64,000 nucleotides of DNA from positions 8,954 to 72,953 of the forward strand of contig NZ_JBBEYB010000017.1 in the NCBI RefSeq assembly GCF_037482285.1, in the 5' to 3' direction. Shown piece by piece: positions 26,285-35,357 of this stretch. The notes below the pieces were generated by a model, which was not told the DNA's origin, did not search any database, and saw only the letters and a list, made by a program, of their open reading frames with translations. The stretch is from Aquabacterium sp029268225 (GTDB taxonomy: Bacteria > Pseudomonadota > Gammaproteobacteria > Burkholderiales > Burkholderiaceae_C). A program made the position numbers and the translations under genes. Numbering within the stretch: the stretch's first letter is position 1; each line of letters starts with the position of its first letter.

Positions 26285-28871
26285 GGGGGGCACGCCCCGG
26301 CTGTCGTCCCCCGTGGGGCGGCTGCTGCGCACCTTCTCTTGGCAGGAGCTGCGCCACCACGGCCTGCGCCACAGCACGGCGGTGCTGGCGGTGTTGCTGG
26401 GTGTGGCGCTGGCCTTTGCCGTGCACCTGATCAATGCCTCGGCGCTGAGCGAGTTCAGCGCGGCGGTGCGCTCGGTCAATGGCCAGGCCGACCTGAGCCT
26501 GCGCGCGGCGCGGGGCACGCTGGATGAAACGCTGTACCCGACCGTGGCGCAGCGCCCTGAGGTGGCCATCGCCAACCCGGTGATCGAGCAGCAGACGCAG
26601 GCACGCCACGGCACGGCGTCACCCGTGGCGCTGCGCGTGCTGGGCCTGGACCCGCTGGTGGCCGGCCCGCTGACGCCGCTGCTGGTGCCACGTCTGGCCA
26701 CCGACGTACCCGGCGTCGACCGCCTCAGCCTGTTCGCGCCCGACAGCATCTCGCTCAACGCCGCCGCCCAGCGCCAGCTCGGTGTACAGGCGGGAGACAC
26801 CCTCGCGGTGCAGGCCGGCCTGCGCTGGGTGACGCTGCGCGTGGTCGGCACGGTGAGCGCGGGCGGCGGTCCCCTCGGCGTGATGGACCTGGCCGGCGCC
26901 CAGGACACCTTCGGCCTGCATGGCCAACTCAGCCGTCTGGATGTGCAGCTGCAAGGCGGCGCCCAGCCCGAGGCCCTGCTGAAAACCTTGGCGCTGCCAC
27001 CCGGCGTGATCGCTGATTCGGCCGAGGCGGCCACACAGCGCGTCTCCAACGTGTCGCGCGCCTACCGCGTCAACCTGACGGTGCTGGCCCTGGTGGCGCT
27101 CTTCACCGGGGCCTTCCTCGTGTTCTCCATCCTCGCGCTGTCGGTGGCCAAGCGCCAGCAGCAGTTCGCGCTGCTGGGCGTGCTGGGCTTGAGCGGGCGC
27201 GAGCGGCTGCAGCTGGTGCTGTGGGAGTCGGCGGTCATCGGCCTGGTCGGCTCGGTGCTGGGCCTGGCCGTGGGCACGGGCCTGGCGGCCACCGCCCTTC
27301 AACTGCTGGCCGGCGACCTGGGGGGCGGCTACTTCCCGGGTATCGCGCCCACCCTGCAATGGTCGCCGGGCGCCGCGCTGGTGTACGGCGCCCTGGGCGT
27401 GGTCGCCGCCATCGTGGGCGGCCTGCTGCCGGCCCGCGCCGCGCAGCGGCTGGCGCCGGCGCAAGCGCTCAAAGGCCTGGGCGATGCGCCTTCGGGTCGC
27501 CACCAGCAGTGGTTCGGCCCGCTGCTCTTGCTGGTCGGGGTGGGGCTGGCGCAACTGCCCGCCGTGAGCGGCGTGCCCGTGGCCGCCTACCTGGCGGTGA
27601 TGGCCCTGCTGGTGGGCGGCATCGCATGCGTGCCCGGCGCCGTAGGCGCCCTGCTCGGCCTGTGGCCCCGCGCCCCGCTGGCCCGCCACGCCAGCCTGAT
27701 GCTGCCGGTGGAACGCGCGCGTCGCATGCGGCACACGGCCACGGTCGCCATGGCCGGGGTGGTTGCCAGCCTGAGCCTGTCGGTGGCGCTCACCGTGATG
27801 GTGGCGAGCTTTCGCGGCTCGGTCACGCAGTGGCTGGACGTGGTGCTGCCCGCCGACCTGTACGCACGCACGGCCAAAACAGCCGCCGGTGCCGACGCCA
27901 TGCACCTGGACCACCGCTTTCTGGATGCCATCGCGGCCTTGCCCGGTGTGCAGCGCGCCACCGGCATCCGCGTCAGCAGCCTGAGCCTGCGACCCGATCA
28001 ACCCGCGGTCGCGCTGCTGGCCCGTCCCGTGGGCGACGGCCCCGGTGACGACGCTCCGGGGCGCAGCCTGCCCCTGGTCAGCGATGCCGTGCCGGCCCGC
28101 CCGGGTTTCGTCAGCATCTATGTGAGCGAGGCCATGGTGGACCTGTACGACGCGCGCCCCGGCACCGTGCTGCCCCTGCCGCTGCAGGCCGGTCAGCCCC
28201 CCGTGCCCACCTGGGTGCGCGCGGTGTGGCGCGACTACGCGCGCCAGCAAGGTGCCATCGTGATCGGTGAGGCCGACTACCAACGCCTGACGGGTGACAC
28301 CGGCCTGAACGACCTGGCCCTGCACCTCCAACCTGAAGCGCGCACCGCCGATCTGCAGGCCGCCATCCGCGCCACCGCGGCCGCGCAAGGGCTGGACGGG
28401 GCGCTGCTGGAGTTCGCCGAACCGCGCGAAATCCGCCAGACCACGCTGCGCATCTTCGACCGCAGCTTCGCCGTCACCTACTGGCTGCAGGCGGTGGCCA
28501 TTGGCATTGGGCTGTTCGGCGTGGCGGCGAGCTTTTCGGCGCAGGTGCTGGCGCGGCGCAAGGAGTTCGGCCTGCTCGGCCACCTGGGCTTCACACGCCG
28601 ACAGATCCTGGGCATCGTGGCCGGGGAGGGCGCGGCACTGACCAGCGTGGGCGCCTTGCTGGGCCTGGGGCTGGGCATCGCGGTCAGCATGGTGCTGGTG
28701 CACGTCGTCAACCCGCAGAGTTTCCACTGGACCATGGACCTGCTGCTGCCCTGGCCGCGCCTGGCCGCCCTGTGCGCCAGCGTGGTGGTGGCCGGGACGC
28801 TGACCGCGCTGCTGGCCGGCCGCGCCGCCGTGGGCCGCGATGCGGTGCTGGCCGTGAAGGAGGACTGGTGA
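26274..28871 (+). CDS. FtsX-family ABC permease, two-domain
   Basis: An 865-residue inner-membrane permease. After one N-terminal helix (LAVLLGVALAFAVHLINASA) comes a large periplasmic domain. A helix bundle follows (LVALFTGAFLVFSILALSVAKRQQQFALLGVLG, the FtsX hallmark, near 275-300), then a second copy of the arrangement with the hallmark near 745-785 (VAASFSAQVLARRKEFGLLGHLGFTRRQILGIVAGE). It is probably a natural fusion of two FtsX permeases, as in DevC/AttFG-like systems where they are separate. It overlaps the ATPase (11 bases) and the AttH-like gene (TGATG). Confidence 0.9.
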
Positions 28872-30127
28872 TGTCGGCATCGAATCGGCACCCGCGAATG
28901 ACGCCGCCGATGCGCCTGGACGGGCCAGCCCGCCGACGCTGGCTGCAACAGGCCGCCAGCCTGCCGCTGCTGATCGGCTTGCCCGCCCTGGATGAAGCTC
29001 AATCTGCGAGCCCCTCGCCAGGATCTGCCACAGCGGCCTCGGCACCGCCGGTGGCGCCACAGGCAAGCGCCACACCCCCGCACCCGACCGCATCAGGTCA
29101 GAACCTGATCCAGCCCGGCCGCGTCTTGCGCTTCCCGCGCGACCACGGCGCCCACCCGGACACGCGCACCGAGTGGTGGTACCTCACAGGCTCGCTGCAG
29201 ACCGGGCCCTCCAGCGCGTCCGCCGCAGCCACCTACGGCTTTCAGATCACCTTCTTCCGCTCCCGCGTGGACGTGGCCGCACACAGCGCCAGCCGCTTTG
29301 CCGTCCGCCAGCTGATCTTCGCGCACGCGGCAGTCACCGACCTGCAGCGCGGCGAGCTGCTGCACGACCAGCGCATCGCCCGCGCCGGCTGGGGGCTGGT
29401 CGACGCCTCTGAAAACGACACCCGCCTCACGCTGCGCGACTGGCAACTGCAACGCACCGGCCCCGCCGAGCGCAGCGTGTACCGCAGCCGCATTCCGACA
29501 CGCGCCTTCGGGCTCGACCTGACTTTCACGCAAACCCAGCCGGTACTCTTGCAAGGCCAAGCGGGTTTTTCACGCAAGGGCCCGGACCTGAGCCAGGCCA
29601 GCCACTATTACTCCCACCCGCATCTGGCGGTACAGGGCGGCCTGCGCCTGCACGGCCAGACACTGACCGTGCGGGGCCATGCCTGGCTCGACCACGAATG
29701 GAGCGAGGCGCTGATGCACCCCGAAGCCGTCGGCTGGGACTGGATCGGCATGAACCTGCACGACGGCAGCGCGCTCACCGCCTTCCGCCTGCGCCGCCGC
29801 GATGGCAGCACACTGTGGACGGGCGGCAGCTGGCGCACGCCGGGCCAAGCCGCGCGGATCTTCACCCACCCCGATGTGCGCTTCACCCCGGGTCGCACCT
29901 GGCAAAGCCCCGCCAGCGGCGCCCGCTACCCGGTCGAGTGGACGGTGGACACGCCCGCCGGGCGCTTTCAGGTGCGCGCCCGCCTCGACGCGCAAGAACT
30001 CGACAGCCGCGGCAGCACCGGCAGCATCTACTGGGAAGGCCTGAGCGAGTTGCGCAACGCCGAAGGCACGGTGGTCGGCAGCGGTTACCTTGAGATGACC
30101 GGCTACGCGGGTGCCCTGGCGCTGTGA
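28871..30127 (+). CDS. AttH/CrtC-like lipocalin-fold protein, probably exported
   Basis: A 418-residue protein with an N-terminal RRRWLQQAASLPLLIGLPAL segment that could be a Tat or Sec signal, an Ala/Pro linker, and then the AttH/carotenoid 1,2-hydratase-type domain. Landmarks are FPRDHGAHPDTRTEWWYLTG, YGFQITFFRSRV, SHYYSHPHL, WLDHEWSEALMHPEAVGWDWIGMNLHDGSALTAFRLR and YWEGLSELR. Family members are tandem lipocalin-like folds, some hydrating carotenoids and others of unknown role next to LolD-type ABC genes. Its start overlaps the permease stop, so a shared function in moving or processing a lipid-like molecule is inferred. Confidence 0.88.
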   Translation: MSASNRHPRMTPPMRLDGPARRRWLQQAASLPLLIGLPALDEAQSASPSPGSATAASAPPVAPQASATPPHPTASGQNLIQPGRVLRFPRDHGAHPDTRTEWWYLTGSLQTGPSSASAAATYGFQITFFRSRVDVAAHSASRFAVRQLIFAHAAVTDLQRGELLHDQRIARAGWGLVDASENDTRLTLRDWQLQRTGPAERSVYRSRIPTRAFGLDLTFTQTQPVLLQGQAGFSRKGPDLSQASHYYSHPHLAVQGGLRLHGQTLTVRGHAWLDHEWSEALMHPEAVGWDWIGMNLHDGSALTAFRLRRRDGSTLWTGGSWRTPGQAARIFTHPDVRFTPGRTWQSPASGARYPVEWTVDTPAGRFQVRARLDAQELDSRGSTGSIYWEGLSELRNAEGTVVGSGYLEMTGYAGALAL

Positions 30128-30188
30128 GCGTGTCGCTCGTCCAGCGCCCGTCTCGCATTCATGGGGCGCCGCTACACTGGCGCACACC

Positions 30189-31412
30189 ATGAACCTAGCT
30201 TTCGACCTTCTGCCCGCCCACTGCGACGTCCTGGTCGTGGGGGCCGGCCCATCCGGCAGCGCCGCCGCCCTGACGCTGGCCCGTGCGGGCTTCGACGTGG
30301 TGCTGATCGACCAGCACACCTTCCCGCGCGACAAGATCTGTGGCGATGGCCTGATCCCCGACGCGCACCAGGCCCTGCGTGAACTGGGCGTGCTCGACGC
30401 GGTGATGGCGGTGGCCCAGCCCGTGAGCCATGTCCGCTGCGTGGCCCCTCGCGGCGGACGCCTGGACGTGCCCGGCGACATGGCCGTGCTGCCGCGCCGC
30501 CAGCTCGACGACATCGTGTGCCGTGCCGCCGTGGCGGCCGGAGCCCGCATGCACGCGCCCGTGCGCTTCGTGGCGCCGCTGGAACAGGACGGCCGCGTGG
30601 TCGGCGCCCGGGTGCAACACGGCGACGCCCAGCACGAGGTGCGTGCCACCTGGGTGCTGCTGGCCAGCGGCGCCGCCCCACAGGCGCTGATCGCGGCCGA
30701 CATGGCCGAGCGCCAAACCCCCAGCGGTGTGGGCCTGCGTGGCTACATCCGCCACCCCGGACTGGTCGACCGCATCCAGGGCCTGGAGATCATCTGGCAC
30801 CATGCCCTGAAACCCGGCTACGGCTGGATCTTTCCGTGTGGCGACGGGGTCTTCAACATCGGCGTGGGGCTGACCGACGGCGTCGATGGCGAACGCGCCA
30901 AGGGTAAGCTGAACCTGCGCCAGCTCTACCAGCGCCTGACCGAAATCCACCCCCTGGCCCACGAACTCGTCACCCAGGGTACCCCGCTGGGCGAGCTCAA
31001 AGGCGCCCCCTTGCGCTTCAGCCTGGAAGGGGCCCGCTTCAGCCGCCCCGGCCTGCTGGTGTGCGGCGAAGCCGCCGGCAGCACCTATTCCTTCACCGGG
31101 GAAGGCATCGGCAAGGCCTTGCAGACCGGCATCCTGGCCGCCCGCGCCCTGATCGATGCGCGCACACAAGGGCTGGACGATGCGGCCACCTGCGACCGAC
31201 ACGATGCCCAGCTGCACGCGCTGCAACCGCGCTATGAGATGTACCGTAAGGCCAACTGGGTCAACCGCCAGCCCTGGCTGGCCGACCTGGTGATCTGGCG
31301 CGCCAACCGCAGCCCGCGCATCCGCCAGCGCATCGCCGGTCTGCTCAATGAAACCAGCAACCCCGGCCACCTGCTCACCCTGCGGGGACTCTACAAGCTG
31401 TTCACCGAGTAA
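30189..31412 (+). CDS. Geranylgeranyl reductase family FAD-dependent oxidoreductase
   Basis: A 407-residue flavoprotein of the p-hydroxybenzoate-hydroxylase fold. It has the dinucleotide motif VVGAGPSGSAAALTLARAG near the N-terminus, FPRDKICGDGLIPDA (the family's conserved Cys-Gly-Asp-Gly), and a second FAD motif LLVCGEAAGSTYSFTGEGIGKAL. Relatives reduce isoprenoid chains of chlorophyll, quinones or archaeal lipids, or oxidise aromatics. A possible TACACT -10 element lies about 15 bases upstream of the start, so it may have its own promoter despite lying close behind the AttH operon. The substrate is unknown. Confidence 0.9.
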   Translation: MNLAFDLLPAHCDVLVVGAGPSGSAAALTLARAGFDVVLIDQHTFPRDKICGDGLIPDAHQALRELGVLDAVMAVAQPVSHVRCVAPRGGRLDVPGDMAVLPRRQLDDIVCRAAVAAGARMHAPVRFVAPLEQDGRVVGARVQHGDAQHEVRATWVLLASGAAPQALIAADMAERQTPSGVGLRGYIRHPGLVDRIQGLEIIWHHALKPGYGWIFPCGDGVFNIGVGLTDGVDGERAKGKLNLRQLYQRLTEIHPLAHELVTQGTPLGELKGAPLRFSLEGARFSRPGLLVCGEAAGSTYSFTGEGIGKALQTGILAARALIDARTQGLDDAATCDRHDAQLHALQPRYEMYRKANWVNRQPWLADLVIWRANRSPRIRQRIAGLLNETSNPGHLLTLRGLYKLFTE

Positions 31413-31547
31413 GCCGGCGCCCGTTCACCCCTGCTCGAGCGGCGCCATGCGAACTCAGGGGGATACCGACTTGCGTTCAACGCCAAGCAGTCATACAACT
31501 GCATTCCGGGTCGCCATCCTGCGGCCTGCGATGGCTCAGGAGGCACG

Positions 31548-31760
31548 ATGAACGGCACCCGACCTCACCCCTTGTCGCTGCGGGAACGCATGCGACTGAT
31601 CACCACCGGCGCCTGTGTGCTGATGGGGCTGCTGGGCCTGTGGAGCTTGCTCAGCGCCCGTCCGGTGCACGGCGCGCTGGCCCTGGCCGCCTCGCTCTTG
31701 CTGGTGCAAGGCAGCATCTGGGGCCGCAAGGCCCGGCGCACACCACTTCGGCATCGCTGA
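31548..31760 (+). CDS. Small membrane protein of unknown function
   Basis: A 70-residue basic protein with two hydrophobic helices (about 20-35 and 43-56) and a short positively charged C-terminus (GRKARRTPLRHR). No family is recognised. An ideal ribosome site (AGGAGG, 5 bases before the ATG) supports translation. It stands alone between a rightward flavoprotein gene and a leftward PTPS gene. Confidence 0.6.
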   Translation: MNGTRPHPLSLRERMRLITTGACVLMGLLGLWSLLSARPVHGALALAASLLLVQGSIWGRKARRTPLRHR

Positions 31761-31807
31761 CAGCGCCCTGATCAGGTGACCAGACGGCGCCCCCGCCGCG
31801 CACCGGA

Positions 31808-32902
31808 TCAGATCGGCAGCGCCGGCCCCTCATGGCCGAGCAGCGCGATCGCGCCACTGCCGCGCGTCTCGTACAGGTCCACCCGGTCCACCTGGGGCAG
31901 CACCTTGCGTGCTTCGCGCAAGACCCAGTGCGAGAGCGAGGCGGTGTCGCAGTCCTCCAAGCCCGGCAACTCGTGCAGCGGGTGGTGGTCCAGCGCCTTG
32001 AAGATGGGATTGAAGCGGTCTTTCACATCGCCGAAGTCCACCGTCCAGCCCATCACCGCGTCCAGCGGCGCCGACAGGTGCAGGCGCAGCGTGTAGGTGT
32101 GGCCGTGGATGTGGGCCAGCGGGTCATCGCTCGGCGCGTGGCGCAGGAAGAGGGCGCTGTCGAGCGTCATCTCCTTCCAGATGCGGTAGTCCGTGCCATT
32201 GAAATTGGCCCCGCACGAACCGGTTTCGTACACCGTGACCCACGACAGTTCGGGCAGCACCGCCTTCAGGCGCGTCCACAACCAGCCCGCCAGCACCTCG
32301 CTGGTGGGGTTGTCCAGACCATCGATGGCGTTCAGATAACGGTGGTGCAGCTGGTAATGGAAGGGCGCCCAGATGGCGTCCAGGTGGTCGTAGTCGATGC
32401 TCAGGTCGCGCCCGCCGGCATCCTGGTTGGCGTGCACGATGACCTCGAAGCCGTGGCCATGCAGGCGCCCGCACTTGTGCCCCATCGGCACATTGGGCAG
32501 CTTGTGGGCCGATTCAAACCGGTAACGCCGCCACACATGGGCCTGGTCCTGCCCGTCCAGGTCCACACCCTGGTCGGCCGTGCTCTGGATGCCCACCTGG
32601 GTCAGACCCGGCACCGCCAGCTGGTCACGCAGCCAGCGCGCCAGGTTCTCGTCGGTGGGCAGAGGCAGGATGTCGTTGAGCAGGCGGTAGTCAAGCTGGG
32701 CCGTGCAGGCCTGCAGGCGCTGCTGCAAGGCGGCCACCTCGCCACCGGGGTAAGGCGCCCAGCCGTCGGGCAGGTCGGCGCGCACCTGGGCGACAAAGCT
32801 GTGACCATGCAGACGGTGGCTGCGGTGGTCCGACGGCAACACGCCGACCTGGCGGGCCGACTCGAAGCCGCTGGAGGCGGCGTGCAGGGTGGTCAAGCTC
32901 AT
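31808..32902 (-). CDS. Triple-unit 6-pyruvoyl-tetrahydropterin synthase/QueD-family protein
   Basis: A 364-residue protein composed of three PTPS-like units (about 1-118, 124-240, 243-355). Each has the zinc-type HGH motif (32-34, 148-150, 266-268), and units 2 and 3 repeat the late YET motif (225-227, 344-346). Only the middle unit keeps the classical catalytic cysteine before the motif (GHKCGRLHGH, C144) and a full DYDHLDAIW plus HHRYLN set. The first has SHRLHGH and the third AHIHGH. QueD makes 6-carboxytetrahydropterin for queuosine and other 7-deazapurines, but no other que gene is in the window. The role may be queuosine or folate-like metabolism, with flanking units structural or with altered activity. 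Confidence 0.85.
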   Translation of the reverse strand: MSLTTLHAASSGFESARQVGVLPSDHRSHRLHGHSFVAQVRADLPDGWAPYPGGEVAALQQRLQACTAQLDYRLLNDILPLPTDENLARWLRDQLAVPGLTQVGIQSTADQGVDLDGQDQAHVWRRYRFESAHKLPNVPMGHKCGRLHGHGFEVIVHANQDAGGRDLSIDYDHLDAIWAPFHYQLHHRYLNAIDGLDNPTSEVLAGWLWTRLKAVLPELSWVTVYETGSCGANFNGTDYRIWKEMTLDSALFLRHAPSDDPLAHIHGHTYTLRLHLSAPLDAVMGWTVDFGDVKDRFNPIFKALDHHPLHELPGLEDCDTASLSHWVLREARKVLPQVDRVDLYETRGSGAIALLGHEGPALPI

Positions 32903-32922
32903 GGCCGCTCAGACTTTCTCGC

Positions 32923-33906
32923 TCAGGCGTTCACGTCCACCACCACGCGGCCGCGCACCTGACCGGCCAGCAGCTGGGGCGCCACGTCCAACGCCTCGGC
33001 CAGTCCGATGGTGCGGGTGATGGCGTCGAGGTGGCTCACCTCCAGGTCGGTGGCCAGACGCTGCCAGGCTTGCAGACGGTCGGGGCGCGGGCACATCACG
33101 CTGTCCACCCCGGCCAGGGTCACGCCCCGCAGGATGAAGGGGGCCACGGTGGACGGGAAGTCCATGCCGCCGGCCAGACCACAGGCGGCCACGGTGCCGC
33201 GGTACTTCATCTGGGCACACACATTGGCCAGGGTGTGGCTGCCCACGGTGTCCACGGCGCCCGCCCAACGCTCCTTCGCCAGGGGCTTGCCTGGGGCGGT
33301 GAACTCGGCGCGGTCGAGCACGGTGGTCGCGCCCAGGCCCTTGAGGTAGTCGGCCTCTTGCGGACGGCCGGTCACGGCGGCCACGTTGTAGCCCAGCTTG
33401 GCGAGCAGGGAGACCGCAAAGCTGCCCACGCCGCCGGCGGCGCCAGTCACCACCACCTCACCCTGCGCGGGCGTCACGCCGTGGCGCTCCAACGCCATCA
33501 CACACAACATGGCGGTGTAGCCGGCGGTGGCAATGGCCATGGCCTGCCAGGGTGTGAAGGCCGCGGGCAGCGGCACCAGCCAGTCGCCTTTCAGGCGCGC
33601 GCGCTGCGCCAGGCCGCCCCAATGGGTTTCGCCCACGCCCCAACCGTTGAGGACCACGGCATCGCCCACCTGGTAGTCAGGGTGGCTGCTGTGCTCGACG
33701 GTGCCCACCAGGTCCACACCCGGCACCATGGGAAACTTGCGCACCACCGGCGAGCGGCCGGTGATGGCCAGGCCGTCCTTGTAGTTCAGGGTGGAATAGT
33801 CCACCCGCACGGTCACATCGCCCTCGGGCAGGGCGATGTCGTCCAGTTCGGTCAGGCCGGCGCGGTAACCCTGGTCGTCTTTCTCGATGAGGATGGCTTT
33901 GAACAT
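32923..33906 (-). CDS. acuI: Acrylyl-CoA reductase-like MDR oxidoreductase (AcuI/YhdH)
   Basis: A 327-residue NADPH-dependent medium-chain reductase. The sequence starts MFKAILIEKDD and contains VPGVDLVGTVE, the nucleotide motif VVTGAAGGVGSFAVSLLAKLGY and the family region CGLAGGMDFPSTVAPFILRGVTLAGVDSV. It lacks the zinc ligands of alcohol dehydrogenases, as AcuI does. AcuI reduces acryloyl-CoA to propionyl-CoA and protects against acrylate-type electrophiles. The start at 33906 is supported by family alignment; a weak AGGACG lies before it. It is 20 bases upstream of the PTPS gene and probably co-transcribed with it. Confidence 0.9.
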   Translation of the reverse strand: MFKAILIEKDDQGYRAGLTELDDIALPEGDVTVRVDYSTLNYKDGLAITGRSPVVRKFPMVPGVDLVGTVEHSSHPDYQVGDAVVLNGWGVGETHWGGLAQRARLKGDWLVPLPAAFTPWQAMAIATAGYTAMLCVMALERHGVTPAQGEVVVTGAAGGVGSFAVSLLAKLGYNVAAVTGRPQEADYLKGLGATTVLDRAEFTAPGKPLAKERWAGAVDTVGSHTLANVCAQMKYRGTVAACGLAGGMDFPSTVAPFILRGVTLAGVDSVMCPRPDRLQAWQRLATDLEVSHLDAITRTIGLAEALDVAPQLLAGQVRGRVVVDVNA

Positions 33907-33966
33907 GTGGGGCGTCCTTTCAGAAGCCGCCAGCATAGCGCGGCCCCCACGCGTTGGGGGTGCAGA

Positions 33967-34941
33967 TCAGCGCCAGGCGTGGGGACAACGCCCAGCAGGG
34001 GCGCCCGCGGGCGCCGCGCCCTCATCCGATGGGGGCACCACCGCACCTTCGGCGCGCTGCAGGTGCACCGGCTGGAGCTGCTCGATGCGGTAACGGTTGC
34101 CCGGGTAGGTGCGGTTGGGCGTGTCGGCCAGGCGCAGCGGGTAGGCGCCCAGGCGGGTGCCACGGCGCAGCCAGCCATAGGTGCGCAGGCTGCCGCGCAC
34201 CAGTGCCGCGAACCAGCGGGGTGGCCGACGCGCGCCCACCGCATTCAAGAACAGCTCATCATCGTCGAACAGGCTGTAAACCACCCAGGGCACCAGGCCC
34301 CGCAGCGGCGCCGGCAGCCAGGCCTGCCCCACCCGCAAGGTGTCTTGGGCGACCTGGGCGCTGGCGGCGCAGGGCTTGAAATGGCGCTGCTTGTAGCCCT
34401 CGATGAAGGCATCGAAGGCGGCGCGGGTGGGGGGGATGTCGCGCAGGCCCATGCGCCGGCCGATCTCGGTCCAGAACAGGAAGCCGGCTTCGCGCTCGTG
34501 CGCGGTCATGGGCCGGCGCGCGTACACCTTGCTCCAGCGCAGCGGAAACTCGATGAAGGTCCACAGCACGAACAGGTAGTCGTCGTTGGGGATGCGGTAG
34601 TGCGCATGCGTGCGGTTGATGCGGTCGAGCGCCTGCGCGCCCACCTCGCTGTCCCAGCCCGCCTCCAGAAAATGGCCGATCAGCAGGCGGGTGTCGTCGT
34701 AGCGCTTTTGACCGTGCTCACGGAACTCGCCGGTACGGTTCAGCAGAGTCGAGACCGAGTCACTGCCATAGGTGTAGAACAGCGCCAACTCCAGCGCGCG
34801 CTGCATGTCCCAGGCCATGTCGTACTGGCCCATCAGGCGCACGATGCGCTGGCAATCGGCACGCGCATCCAGCGCGGCGATGGTGCGCGCCACCTCGGGA
34901 TCGGGGAACAGGCCCCAGCGCTTGCGAAACGGTTCGGACAT
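33967..34941 (-). CDS. Oxygenase MpaB family protein (DUF2236)
   Basis: A 324-residue helical protein of the MpaB/latex-clearing-protein-like family, whose characterised members bind b-type haem and act as oxygenases. Visible family segments are YGSDSVSTLLNRTGEFREHGQKRYDDT, HAHYRIPNDDYLFVLWTFIEFPLRW, and the C-terminal LRGLVPWVVYSLFDDDELFLNAVGARRPPRWF. His residues in the conserved helices could ligate haem. The start was set at ATG 34941, where the conserved part begins. No signal peptide is seen. It precedes acuI on the same strand with a 60-base gap; a functional link is not evident. Confidence 0.8.
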   Translation of the reverse strand: MSEPFRKRWGLFPDPEVARTIAALDARADCQRIVRLMGQYDMAWDMQRALELALFYTYGSDSVSTLLNRTGEFREHGQKRYDDTRLLIGHFLEAGWDSEVGAQALDRINRTHAHYRIPNDDYLFVLWTFIEFPLRWSKVYARRPMTAHEREAGFLFWTEIGRRMGLRDIPPTRAAFDAFIEGYKQRHFKPCAASAQVAQDTLRVGQAWLPAPLRGLVPWVVYSLFDDDELFLNAVGARRPPRWFAALVRGSLRTYGWLRRGTRLGAYPLRLADTPNRTYPGNRYRIEQLQPVHLQRAEGAVVPPSDEGAAPAGAPAGRCPHAWR

Positions 34942-35357
34942 GGTGACGGCTCCCTGGCTCCTGGTGTGCCCCGCAGTGTCGCCGGTGCCCCGCGCCATGT
35001 CGCCCCCACGCCTGCCACCAGCGGGATGCCACGGGGAGAAAAGACGCCACCGACGGGACACCCTCACACACCAGGGAATACCCTGATCTCTCACTCAAGC
35101 TCCCGCCCGGCAACAGGCAGACCGGTCGCGGCACAGGCATACTCTCGCCCTCGCTCGCGCCCTGCGGCACGGCCCCACATGACGGCGGCCTGTCTCCACC
35201 CTGGGGCGATCAGGGGCATTCGCCCCCGTCCAACGAATCATTGCGACGGCGCAAAATCCAACCCCTCCGACGTAATACAGTCGAGGCCGTCCTGTGCCGC
35301 CGCGTCCCGTCCGCGCCCGCACACCGCGGCCCGTTCAACCCCTCTCATTTGCTTGTC
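34942..35357. other. Intergenic region upstream of nrdJ
   Basis: About 416 bases between two divergent genes hold no credible gene. I looked for a B12 riboswitch (B12-box-like core) and NrdR boxes in view of the B12-dependent enzyme downstream, and found neither by eye. Confidence 0.5.

Noticed and set aside
26619..29093. Long antisense frame over the FtsX permease
   Set aside because: Low-complexity Gln/Ala/Gly composition typical of high-GC shadow frames; the sense strand encodes a clear permease.
34942..35357. Possible cobalamin riboswitch upstream of nrdJ
   Set aside because: No B12-box core or supporting stems found by eye; a covariance search would settle it.
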